From: Sphingomonas sp.
Lineage (GTDB): Bacteria > Pseudomonadota > Alphaproteobacteria > Sphingomonadales > Sphingomonadaceae
Direction: 5' to 3'
DNA: 64,000 nt
NCBI RefSeq assembly: GCF_017744835.1
Contig: NZ_JAGIAM010000001.1
Location: forward strand, 186,001-250,000
The notes under the pieces were generated by a model. That model made no database searches and was not told where the DNA came from. It was given only the letters and a program-made list of their open reading frames with translations. Positions 15,691 to 24,224 of the stretch are shown here, piece by piece. A program made the translations under genes and the position numbers. How positions within the stretch are numbered: position 1 is the stretch's first letter; the number at the start of each line of letters is the position of its first letter.

Positions 15691-16929
15691 ATGGATATGG
15701 CCCACGGCATGAGCGAGCCGCTCGAATCGGCCCCCGAGCCGGCGGACGACGCAGCCGTCACCGAACGCACGATCGACATCGGCGCCGACGAACGGCGCAT
15801 GCAGGTGCGCGCCTATAATCACTGGGTGTCGCTGCTCCACGGCCGCCCCTATCCCTCGATCGAGGATCTGGAGCCCGCGAGCATCGCCGACTTCGGCCCG
15901 CACAGCGTGCTGCTCGACTTCACCGGCGGCGTCGACAATCCGGCGATTCGCTATCTCGGCCGCGCGCTGCGCGACGAATGCGGCGTCGACGGATCGATCA
16001 CCCATGTCGCGCAGGTGCCCAGCCGCTCGCTGCTCTCCCGCCTGACCGACCATTATCTGCAGATCATCGCGAATCGCGCGCCGATCGGCTTCGAGGCCGA
16101 GTTCGTCGGCCAGCGCGGGCACAACACGCTCTATCGCGGCATCCTGATGCCCTATTCGTCGAACGGCGAGGCGATCGACTTCATCTATGGCGTGATCAAC
16201 TGGAAGGAGCTGGTCGACGCCGAGGTGCAGGCGCAGCTCGCAGCCGCCATGGCCGAATCGCGCCGGACGCCGCCCGCGCCGCTCGCCGCACCGATCTGGG
16301 CCGACGGGCCGAGCGCCGGCTTCGACGAGCCCGCCGAGCTGCCGCACGACGCCAGCCTGGCCGACCGACTGGCGCATGCCCGCGAATCGGCCGCTGCCGC
16401 CGGCGCCGCCGACACGCGCAGCCGCGCCGCGCTCTATCGCGCGCTGGGCCGCGCCTATGATTTCGCGCTCGCCGCCGAGGCGGATGGCGAGGCCTATGCC
16501 GAGCTGCTCGCCGATGCGGGGCTGACCGCCCAGGCGCGCGCGCCGATGACGCCGGCGGTCAAGCTCGTCTTCGGCGCGGACTATGACAAGACGCGGATCA
16601 CCGAATTCGCCGCGGTGCTCGCCTTCGCCAAGCGCACCGGCGTCGCCGCCAATGCGTTCGAAGTGTTCCTCGATGCGGCCGAAGGCGGGATCAAGGGCGT
16701 GGTGAAGGCCGAGCGCGCGCACCGCCGCCCCGAGCGCACCGACATCTTCGCGCGTGCCGCCGCCGAGCTGCGTTCGCGTCCGCCGCTGGCGCATGTGCCG
16801 ATCGCAGGCGGCAGCGACGAGTTCGTGCTGCTGCTCGCCCGCTCGGGCAAGCAGGGACTCGACATCATCGCCAGGGTGGAAGACGACGCGGCGCTGACCG
16901 AGCGCGTGATCCGGCGGGCCGCAGCCTAG
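15691..16929 (+). CDS. PAS-domain protein
   Basis: A 412-aa soluble protein. Residues about 30-180 form a PAS_5-like domain (WVSLLHGRPYPSIEDLEP, then LLDFTG, RYLGRALRDECG, RGILMPYSSNGEAIDFIYGVINWKEL), a type common in sphingomonads. The remaining half is Ala/Glu-rich helical sequence with no recognised output domain. The start at 15691 is the first ATG after the promoter-like region; another in-frame ATG at 15709 is possible. A sensory or scaffolding role is inferred. It stands alone between the tRNA and the glutamate dehydrogenase. Confidence 0.8.
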   Translation: MDMAHGMSEPLESAPEPADDAAVTERTIDIGADERRMQVRAYNHWVSLLHGRPYPSIEDLEPASIADFGPHSVLLDFTGGVDNPAIRYLGRALRDECGVDGSITHVAQVPSRSLLSRLTDHYLQIIANRAPIGFEAEFVGQRGHNTLYRGILMPYSSNGEAIDFIYGVINWKELVDAEVQAQLAAAMAESRRTPPAPLAAPIWADGPSAGFDEPAELPHDASLADRLAHARESAAAAGAADTRSRAALYRALGRAYDFALAAEADGEAYAELLADAGLTAQARAPMTPAVKLVFGADYDKTRITEFAAVLAFAKRTGVAANAFEVFLDAAEGGIKGVVKAERAHRRPERTDIFARAAAELRSRPPLAHVPIAGGSDEFVLLLARSGKQGLDIIARVEDDAALTERVIRRAAA

Positions 16930-17021
16930 TGTCCTTTCGGACACAGCTTAGTCGCAATTGATACCTTTTCTTTGACCTCCAGCCTTGAGGTCGCGCGGCT
17001 GCCAGCGCATAGCGTGCGGCC

Positions 17022-20000
17022 ATGAAGACCATGATGACGTCGCTGACGCAGGCGTTCGAGGCTCGGCTGCTCGAAGGAGCATTGCCGGGCGAGTTGGAGG
17101 GCTTCGACGAGGGTGAGCGCGCCGATGCGGCCGCCTTCGTCGCGGAGACTGCCGCGGTGCGCGCCGCCGGGCGGCCGCAGATCCGGCTGGAGACCTATCT
17201 GGACGAGGAACGCCGCCGGATGCGGCTGGCGGTCGTCAACGACGACATGCCCTTCCTGGTCGATTCGATTTCGGGCGCGATCGCCGCGCGCGACCTGGCG
17301 ATCCATCGCATCATCCACCCGGTAATCCCGACGACGCGCGACGGCGAAGGCAAGCTGGTCTCGATCGGCGACGGCAACCGCGAATCGATGATCTACATCG
17401 AAATGGAGCGCGCCGACGCGCGTTCGCGGCGCGCGCTGGTGGCCGAGCTCGAACAGACGCTCGACCAGGTCCGCGGCGCAGTGGACGACTGGCGCGCGCT
17501 GCAGGGCGCGATGGCGGCGGACGCGGGGAGCATCGCCTCTTCGGAAGGCGCGGCGCTGCTGCGCTGGTTCTGCGAAGGCGCGATGACGCTGCTCGCACAC
17601 GAGAAATGGCGCCCCGACGGCACCACGACCGACCAGATCGGGCTTGCGCGCCAGACGCTGGAGACGCCGATCCTCGCCGAAACGTCGCGCCAGGCGGCGA
17701 TCGAGCATTTCCGCGCCGGCGGCGAGGCGCCGCTGCTGCTCAAGTCGAACGCGATCTCGACCGTCCACCGCCGCGCGCCGCTCGACATCGTGGTGGTGCC
17801 GATCCTCACCGGCGCCGAAGTGACCGGGCTTTCGATCCACGCGGGGCTGTGGACCAGCGCCGCGCTGTTCGCCGCTCCCGAAGAAGTGCCGGTGCTGCGC
17901 GCGCGGCTGGCGGCGCTGGAGAAGAAGTTCGGCTTCGATCCCAAGGGGCACACGGGCAAGGCGATGGCGCATGCGCTGACCGCGCTGCCGCACGACCTGA
18001 CCACCGCGTTCGACTCCGCCTCGCTCGAAGAGCTGGTGCTGACCGCGATGTCGATCGCCGATCGGCCGCGGCCCAAGCTGGTGCTGGTGCGCTCGCTGCT
18101 CGGACGGCACCTGTTCGCCTTTGCCTGGCTGCCGCGCGACGAAGTCGCGACCACGCGCCGCGTCGCGATCGGCGAGATGCTGTGCGAGGCCGCCAACGCC
18201 AGCCTGATCAACTGGACGATCGCGCTCGAGGACGGAGTGGTGGCGCTGATTCGCTACACGCTCGACCTGCGCGCGGGCGGCGTGATGCCCGATGCGGCGG
18301 CGCTCGACTGCGAGCTCGAGCAGATGGTGCGCGGCTGGGAGCCGGCGGTCGAGGCGGCGCTCGGCGAGCAGGCGGGCAGCGGGGCGACGCGGCTGGCGCT
18401 GCGCTATGCAGCCGCCTTCCCGGCGGTCTATCGCGCGACCAGCACGCCCGAGGAGGCCGCGCGCGACATCCTGCGCATCGCTTCGCTCGACACGCCGGCG
18501 AGCCGCGCGGCGCGCATCACTGCTGCGCCGGGCAAGCCGGGCGAATATCGCATCAAGCTCTATGCCCAGGGCGGCGCGCTGGCGCTTTCGGACGCGGTGC
18601 CGGCATTCGAGAATTTCGGCTTCCGCGTGATCGAGGAAGTGCCGACGCAGCTCGCCAACGGCAGCTTCGTGCATGATTTCCACGTCGCGCTCGGCGCCGG
18701 CGTGCGGCCGCTCGCCGGCGATCCCACCGTGGTCGAGGACGCGATCGCGGCGGTGCTGGAGGGCAGTGCGGAGAACGACGCGTTCAACCGGCTGATCGTC
18801 GAGGCGGGAATGCGCCCCTCGGCCGTGGTGCTGCTGCGCGCCTGGTTCCGCTATCTGCGCCAGACCGGCATGAGCTACGGCATGGCGACGGTGGTCGACG
18901 CGCTGCGCCGCGCGCCCGCAGTGGCCGAGGCGCTGATCGAGCGGTTCGAGGCGGCGCACGACCCGGCCCGGGCGCGCGACGAGGCGGCGGTGGAAGCCGC
19001 GACCCGCGCGATCGACGCGGGGCTCGCCAAGGTCTCGGCGATCGACGACGACCGTATCCTGCGCACGCTCAAGGGCGTGGTGACGGCGACGCTCAGGACC
19101 AATGCCTTCGCCCCCGCGGCGCGCGAGGCGCTGGCGTTCAAGCTCGATTCGGCCAGGGTGCCGGGCCTGCCCCAGCCGCTGCCGTGGCGCGAGATCTGGG
19201 TCTACAGCCCCCGCGTCGAGGGCATCCACTTGCGCGCCGGCCCGGTCGCGCGCGGCGGGCTGCGCTGGTCCGACCGGCGGGACGACTTCCGCACCGAGAT
19301 CCTGGGCCTGATGAAGGCGCAGCGCGTCAAGAACGCCGTGATCGTGCCGACCGGCGCCAAGGGCGGCTTCTATCCCAAGCTCCTCCCCTCTCCCGCCGTC
19401 GACCGCGACGCCTGGCTTGCCGAGGGCACCGAGAGCTACCGCGTGTTCATCCGCGCGCTGCTTTCGATCACCGACAATATCGTCGGCACCGAAGTCGTGC
19501 ACCCCGAGGGCGTGACCGTGCTCGACGGCGACGATCCCTATTTCGTCGTCGCCGCGGACAAGGGCACCGCAACCTTCTCCGACGTCGCCAATGCGATCGC
19601 GACCGAGCATGGCTTCTGGCTGGGCGACGCCTTCGCGAGCGGCGGCTCGCACGGCTACGACCACAAGGCGATGGGCATCACCGCCAAGGGCGCCTGGATC
19701 TCGGTACGCCGCCATTTCCTGGAAATGGGCGTCGACGTGCAGAGCGAGCCGGTGCGCGTCGCGGGCTGCGGCGACATGTCGGGCGACGTGTTCGGCAACG
19801 GCATGCTGCTGTCCAAGGCGATCAAGCTGGTCGCCGCCTTCGACCACCGCCACATCTTCCTCGACCCCGATCCCGATCCGGCGAAGAGCTGGGAAGAGCG
19901 CAACCGCATGTTCGCGCTGCCGCGGTCGAGCTGGGCGGACTATGATCCCAAGCTGATCTCGCAGGGCGGCGGCGTGTTCGCACGCACCGAAAAGTCGATC

Positions 20001-21629
20001 CCGCTGACGCCCGAAGTGCAGGCGCTGCTCGGTCTCGACGTGGCCGAGATCGACCCCACCGGGCTGATCAGCGCGATCCTAAAGGCGCCGATCGAGCTGC
20101 TGTGGTTCGGCGGCATCGGCACGTACGTGAAGGCGGCGTCCGAGAGCCACGGCGAAGTCGGCGACCCGGCCAACGACCGGCTGCGCGTCAACGCCGAGCA
20201 GGTCCGCGCCAAGGTGATCGGCGAAGGCGCGAACCTGGGCGTCACCCAAGCCGGTCGCATCGCCTTCGCGGCGCAGGGCGGGCGGATCAACACCGATTTC
20301 ATCGACAATTCGGCGGGCGTCGACTGCTCGGACAATGAGGTCAACATCAAGATCGCGCTCAACCGCGAAGTGACCGAAGGCCGGCTGGGCTTCGAGGACC
20401 GCAACGCGCTGCTCGCCGAGATGACCGACGACGTCGCGCATCTGGTGCTCGAGGACAACCGCCTGCAGACGCTGGCGCTGTCGTTCATGCAGCACGACGG
20501 GGTGGTCTCGCTGCCGAGCTATGTCCGCGTGATCGAGATGCTCGAAGCCGACGGACGGCTCGACCGCGCGGTCGAAGGGATCGGCACCAACGAGGAACTG
20601 CTGCGCCGCGCGCAGGACGGCCGCGGCCTCACGCGGCCCGAGCTGGCGGTGCTGCTCGCCTCGACCAAGCTCGCGCTGCAGGATGCGATCGAGCACGCCG
20701 GGTTGGGGCAGGACGCCGAGCTGAAGGACGACCTGCTCGACGCATTCCCGCAGGCGATGCAGGCGCGGTTCGGCGACGCGATCGAGGCGCACCGGCTGCG
20801 CGGCGAGATCGTCGCGACCAAGCTCGCCAATCGCATCGTCAATCGGATGGGCGTGCTCCATCCGTTCGAGCTCGCCGACGAGGAAGGCGCCGCGATGGGC
20901 GACATCGCGGCGATGTTCGTCGTCGCCGAGCGATTGTTCGGGTTGCGCCAGACCTGGGCGGAGGTCGAAAGCGCCGCGATCGGCGAAGGCGCGCGGCTGG
21001 CGCTGCTCGACGAGATGGCGGTCGCGGTGCGCGGCCAGATCGCCGACCTGCTCCGCGTCTGCCGCCCGGGCGCCAGCCCTGCCGAAGTGATCGAGCGGCT
21101 CAAGCCCGGCATCGACGCGCTCGGCCGCCAGACCGACGCGCTGCTGCTCGACGAAGTGAAGACGCACAGCGCGCGCATCTCCGCGCAGCTCGAAGCCGCG
21201 GGCGCGCCTGCCGAGCTGGTCGCCAAGGTCGTGTGGCTGTTCGAGATGGACGGCGCCGTCGGGCTTGCCGAGCTGGGGGTGCGCAAGGGCATCGACGAGA
21301 CCGTGCTGACGCGCGCCTTCACCCATCTGGGGCAGGCGCTGGGGCTCGACTGGGCCCAGTCGACCGCGGCGCGGATCACCACGGGCGATCCCTGGGAGCG
21401 GCTGCTGATCGCGGGCCTGGCGCGCGACTTCCAGCAGCTGCGGCTCGAATTCCTCGCGCGCAGCGACGGCAAGGATCCGGAGGCGGCGGTCGACAGCTGG
21501 CTGGAGGCCAACCGCACGCGCGTCGACCAGTTCGCCGGGCTGGTGCGCCGTGCGCGCCAGGCCGCGGCGCCCAACGCCGCGATGCTGGCGCAGATCGCCG
21601 GCCAGGCACGCGTGCTGCTGGGGCGGTAA
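17022..21629 (+). CDS. NAD-specific glutamate dehydrogenase (large 1500-aa class)
   Basis: A 1535-aa enzyme that oxidatively deaminates glutamate to 2-oxoglutarate with NAD+. It belongs to the large GDH class of Proteobacteria and actinobacteria (usually about 1500-1650 aa). The N-terminal half is the ACT-like regulatory region, with NDDMPFLVDSISG at about residues 73-85. The catalytic core begins near 720, with GPVARGGLRWSDRRDDFRTE, the substrate lysine region PTGAKGGFYPK around 775-785 and later GGIGTYVKA. The C-terminal third is helical. Single-gene transcript with a hairpin after the stop. Confidence 0.95.
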   Translation: MKTMMTSLTQAFEARLLEGALPGELEGFDEGERADAAAFVAETAAVRAAGRPQIRLETYLDEERRRMRLAVVNDDMPFLVDSISGAIAARDLAIHRIIHPVIPTTRDGEGKLVSIGDGNRESMIYIEMERADARSRRALVAELEQTLDQVRGAVDDWRALQGAMAADAGSIASSEGAALLRWFCEGAMTLLAHEKWRPDGTTTDQIGLARQTLETPILAETSRQAAIEHFRAGGEAPLLLKSNAISTVHRRAPLDIVVVPILTGAEVTGLSIHAGLWTSAALFAAPEEVPVLRARLAALEKKFGFDPKGHTGKAMAHALTALPHDLTTAFDSASLEELVLTAMSIADRPRPKLVLVRSLLGRHLFAFAWLPRDEVATTRRVAIGEMLCEAANASLINWTIALEDGVVALIRYTLDLRAGGVMPDAAALDCELEQMVRGWEPAVEAALGEQAGSGATRLALRYAAAFPAVYRATSTPEEAARDILRIASLDTPASRAARITAAPGKPGEYRIKLYAQGGALALSDAVPAFENFGFRVIEEVPTQLANGSFVHDFHVALGAGVRPLAGDPTVVEDAIAAVLEGSAENDAFNRLIVEAGMRPSAVVLLRAWFRYLRQTGMSYGMATVVDALRRAPAVAEALIERFEAAHDPARARDEAAVEAATRAIDAGLAKVSAIDDDRILRTLKGVVTATLRTNAFAPAAREALAFKLDSARVPGLPQPLPWREIWVYSPRVEGIHLRAGPVARGGLRWSDRRDDFRTEILGLMKAQRVKNAVIVPTGAKGGFYPKLLPSPAVDRDAWLAEGTESYRVFIRALLSITDNIVGTEVVHPEGVTVLDGDDPYFVVAADKGTATFSDVANAIATEHGFWLGDAFASGGSHGYDHKAMGITAKGAWISVRRHFLEMGVDVQSEPVRVAGCGDMSGDVFGNGMLLSKAIKLVAAFDHRHIFLDPDPDPAKSWEERNRMFALPRSSWADYDPKLISQGGGVFARTEKSIPLTPEVQALLGLDVAEIDPTGLISAILKAPIELLWFGGIGTYVKAASESHGEVGDPANDRLRVNAEQVRAKVIGEGANLGVTQAGRIAFAAQGGRINTDFIDNSAGVDCSDNEVNIKIALNREVTEGRLGFEDRNALLAEMTDDVAHLVLEDNRLQTLALSFMQHDGVVSLPSYVRVIEMLEADGRLDRAVEGIGTNEELLRRAQDGRGLTRPELAVLLASTKLALQDAIEHAGLGQDAELKDDLLDAFPQAMQARFGDAIEAHRLRGEIVATKLANRIVNRMGVLHPFELADEEGAAMGDIAAMFVVAERLFGLRQTWAEVESAAIGEGARLALLDEMAVAVRGQIADLLRVCRPGASPAEVIERLKPGIDALGRQTDALLLDEVKTHSARISAQLEAAGAPAELVAKVVWLFEMDGAVGLAELGVRKGIDETVLTRAFTHLGQALGLDWAQSTAARITTGDPWERLLIAGLARDFQQLRLEFLARSDGKDPEAAVDSWLEANRTRVDQFAGLVRRARQAAAPNAAMLAQIAGQARVLLGR

Positions 21630-21646
21630 CCGCGGCGTCTCTAATC

Positions 21647-21672
21647 TCCCCTCCCTGCAGGCAGGGAGGGGA
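21647..21672. terminator. Perfect 12-bp inverted repeat after the GDH gene
   Basis: TCCCCTCCCTGC and GCAGGGAGGGGA, separated by AG, make a strong stem between the GDH stop (21629) and the convergent PepSY gene stop (21686). It can serve as a bidirectional terminator. It also resembles the G/C-rich intergenic repeats seen elsewhere in the window. Confidence 0.65.
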
Positions 21673-21685
21673 ATTTACGAACGGC

Positions 21686-22789
21686 CTAGGCGAGTGCCTT
21701 GGCGCGCTTGCGCTCGGCGAGCTGGCCGCGCCAACCCCGCGCGCGCCACCACATGATGATGCCGGTGATCGCCAGGATCGCGGGGATCAGCCCACCGAGG
21801 AACACGATCAGCTGCCAGACGAAGGGCAGGCCCTGCCCGTCGTGGATCTGGCGCATCGTGCGCGCGATCGTCTGGCCCTGGGGGCCGGCCGGCGCGGGCG
21901 CGAGCTGCGCGCTGCCGTCCTTGTCCGACACGGTCACCGTCGCGGGCGGGCCCTTGGCGGCGATCTGGACGGTCCATTCGGGCTTCATGTCGGTGGGCCA
22001 CATCACCGAGCGGACCTCGCCCGGCGCTGCGGCGCGCGCATGCTCAACTACCTGGTCGAGCGGCGTGGCCGTGGTCTCGAGCGGCTTGGCGCGCATCATC
22101 AGCATCATCGGGCTGGGGCCCTTGGGCGCACCGCCGTCGAACCCAGCGAACACCTGAGGGAAGGAGATCCACACGCCGGTGAGCGACAGCACGAAAAGCG
22201 GCAGCGCGATCCAGAAGCCCATCATGTGATGGAGGTTGGTGTCGAGATTGCGGTGGCGGCGCCAGCGCAGCCCGCGCACCCAGCTGCCCACCGTCGGCCA
22301 CCACAGCCACAGGCCGCTGATCGAGGAGAGCAGCATCGCCACGCCGATCCAGCCGACGATCGTGCGCCCGACGCCCGGAATCATCAGCGAGCCGTGGAGC
22401 ACGTGCATCACCTGGAACACGCCCTGGCTGCTGTTCTCGCGCGCGATCAGCTGCGCGGTGGCGGGATCGAGGTAGAAGGTCGTCCGCTGCGGGCGGCCGC
22501 GCGAGGGCTTGCTCGCCATCACGACCACCGGCTCGCCCTTGCGCAGCTCGATGCGCGACAGCCGCTCGCCTTCGCCCAGCGCCGCGCGCGCCGAATCGAC
22601 ATAGGCCGTCAGGGGCAGCACGGGCGCGGACGTGGCGTGGTGACGCTCAGGGTGCATCCATTCAAGGATCGGATCGTGCCAGACGAGCGCCGCGCCGGTG
22701 ATCGAGATCGGAATGATGAGCACCGCCAGGATCAGGCCGATCCACTTGTGCAGCTGAAACCACAAATTCCTGAGGCCGATCTTGGTCAT
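21686..22789 (-). CDS. PepSY-domain membrane protein (iron-regulated type)
   Basis: A 367-aa inner-membrane protein. The first helix, with a histidine (FQLHKWIGLILAVLIIPISI), is followed by a periplasmic PepSY-type region with APVLPLTAYV, further helices near VGWIGVAMLLSSISGLWLW and GFWIALPLFVLSLTGVW, and a last helix FLGGLIPAILAITGIIMW. This is the PepSY_TM family often found with TonB siderophore receptors, possibly in periplasmic reduction of ferric siderophores. A Fur-like 19-mer lies 33 nt upstream of its start. Role in iron handling is inferred from family and context. Confidence 0.88.
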   Translation of the reverse strand: MTKIGLRNLWFQLHKWIGLILAVLIIPISITGAALVWHDPILEWMHPERHHATSAPVLPLTAYVDSARAALGEGERLSRIELRKGEPVVVMASKPSRGRPQRTTFYLDPATAQLIARENSSQGVFQVMHVLHGSLMIPGVGRTIVGWIGVAMLLSSISGLWLWWPTVGSWVRGLRWRRHRNLDTNLHHMMGFWIALPLFVLSLTGVWISFPQVFAGFDGGAPKGPSPMMLMMRAKPLETTATPLDQVVEHARAAAPGEVRSVMWPTDMKPEWTVQIAAKGPPATVTVSDKDGSAQLAPAPAGPQGQTIARTMRQIHDGQGLPFVWQLIVFLGGLIPAILAITGIIMWWRARGWRGQLAERKRAKALA

Positions 22790-22821
22790 GCGCGCTCCTT
22801 CTGCGCGCCCCTTAGCGCACC

Positions 22822-22840
22822 GCTATTGCTAGTCAATCGC
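22822..22840 (-). promoter_or_regulatory. Fur-box-like 19-mer upstream of the PepSY gene
   Basis: GCTATTGCTAGTCAATCGC matches 12 of 19 positions of the classical Fur box and is a near palindrome (GCTATTG / CAATCGC). It lies 33 nt upstream of the PepSY gene ATG and close behind the stop of the piuC-like gene. The two boxes upstream of the TonB receptor share its GCTAxTGC start. Confidence 0.6.
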
Positions 22841-22841
22841 A

Positions 22842-23525
22842 TCATGCCTCGGCCCATGTCCGCAGCAGATTGTGGTAGACGCCGGTGAGCTCGATCACCG
22901 AGGTATCCCCCTGCCCCAGCTCGCCGGCGAGCCGCTGCACCGCGCGATCGAGATCGAACAGGATGCGGCGCTGGCCGTCGTCTCGCACCATCGACTGGAT
23001 CCAGAAGAAGCTCGCGACGCGGCGTCCGCGCGTCACCGGCTCGACCCGGTGCAGGCTCGACGAGGGATAGAGCACCGCATGGCCGGCGGGCAGCTTGACC
23101 GACTGATCGCCGAACAGCCCCTCGATCCGCAGCTCGCCGCCGTCATACCGATCCGGCTCCTCGAGGAAGACCGTCATCGACAGGTCGGAGCGGATGCGGA
23201 AGTCGCTGCCCCGCCGGATGCGGATCGCATTGTCGACGTGCGTGCCGAAGGTCTGGCCTTTGCCATAGCGATTGAACAGTGGCGGGAAGACCTTGAGCGG
23301 CAGCGCGGCGGCGACGAACAGGGGCGATGCGGCGAGCGCATCGAGGATGATCGCCCCGGCCCTGGCGTGCGCGTCGCTCCCCTCGGGAAGCTGTTCGTTG
23401 GCCTTGGCGAGCGCCGATTGGACGCCCGACGTGGCGTTGCCGTCGACCCACTCGGCGGCATCGATGATGGCGCGGACGCGCTGAATTTCTTCGCGCGAGA
23501 GCAGGTCCGGGATCGCGATCAGCAT
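22842..23525 (-). CDS. piuC: Fe(II)/2-oxoglutarate dioxygenase, PiuC/PKHD-type hydroxylase
   Basis: A 227-aa protein of the PKHD-type hydroxylase family. The iron ligands are in THVDN (H96, D98) and SSLHRVEPV (H159), and the 2-oxoglutarate arginine is near R169. Family members in Pseudomonas (PiuC) are iron-starvation induced and encoded beside TonB siderophore receptors. Here it is the last gene of a TonB receptor, Sel1, piuC series. It overlaps the upstream Sel1 gene by 7 nt. The length fits the family (about 226 aa). Substrate not known for the family. Confidence 0.92.
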   Translation of the reverse strand: MLIAIPDLLSREEIQRVRAIIDAAEWVDGNATSGVQSALAKANEQLPEGSDAHARAGAIILDALAASPLFVAAALPLKVFPPLFNRYGKGQTFGTHVDNAIRIRRGSDFRIRSDLSMTVFLEEPDRYDGGELRIEGLFGDQSVKLPAGHAVLYPSSSLHRVEPVTRGRRVASFFWIQSMVRDDGQRRILFDLDRAVQRLAGELGQGDTSVIELTGVYHNLLRTWAEA

Positions 23526-24220
23526 GACAGTGCCTCTTCAAGTTCGGGCCAGGGAGAGGCGCGGAGCCAGCGGCGCGCCTTTTCGACGAAGGCCGGAGTC
23601 GCGCTTTCCGCGCAGCGCGCCAGCCAGATGCGGGCCTCGCCCATCCGCCCGTCGGCAGCCAGCATCCGTGCATGATTGAACTGGCCGCGGAAGTCCCCGC
23701 CCTCGGCGGCGCGCGCATAGCATTCCGCCGCTTTGGCCATGTCGCGCGGCACGACCCAGCCGTCCTCGTGGAAGCTGCCGATATAGTTGACGGCCTTGGC
23801 ATTGCCCAGGGCCGCGGCCTTCTCGAACCAGGCGAGTGCGGCGCCCTTGTCCTCGGCCACGCCATCGCCGAGCGCCAGCGCAGTCGCGTAATTGTACATG
23901 CCCCAGTCAAGCCCGCGCTCGGCGGCGATGCGGAAGCATTCGGCCGCGCGAACCTTGTCGACCGGCGTTCCCCAGCCGAGATCGTAGCAGCGGCCGACCA
24001 TGTTGAGCGCCATCAGATGGCCCTGCGCAGCCGCCTTGTTGAACCAGCCGAAGCCTTCGCGCGCCGAGCCCTGATCGAGGAGCATCTGACCATAGACCGC
24101 CTGCGCCTCGGCCACGCCCGCTTCGGCGCCCTCGCGAATAAGCGCCGCCCGCTCCTCCGGCGAAGCGGAAAGGCGGGCGGCGACCTCCTGGGGGGAGAGC
24201 GAGTCGAGCGGGCTGCTCAA
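23519..24220 (-). CDS. Sel1-repeat protein
   Basis: A 233-aa protein with about five Sel1/TPR-like repeats (for example [81 protein letters not shown]). No signal peptide is seen, so it is probably cytoplasmic. It lies 4 nt after the TonB receptor stop and overlaps piuC, as often seen with PiuC-type hydroxylase genes. It likely has a protein-interaction role in the same iron-response operon. Precise role unknown. Confidence 0.88.
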   Translation of the reverse strand: MSSPLDSLSPQEVAARLSASPEERAALIREGAEAGVAEAQAVYGQMLLDQGSAREGFGWFNKAAAQGHLMALNMVGRCYDLGWGTPVDKVRAAECFRIAAERGLDWGMYNYATALALGDGVAEDKGAALAWFEKAAALGNAKAVNYIGSFHEDGWVVPRDMAKAAECYARAAEGGDFRGQFNHARMLAADGRMGEARIWLARCAESATPAFVEKARRWLRASPWPELEEALSC

Positions 24221-24224
24221 GCGA

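Noticed and set aside
16926..19853. Long minus-strand frame (about 975 codons) opposite the glutamate dehydrogenase gene
   Set aside because: Antisense shadow of an unmistakable enzyme gene.
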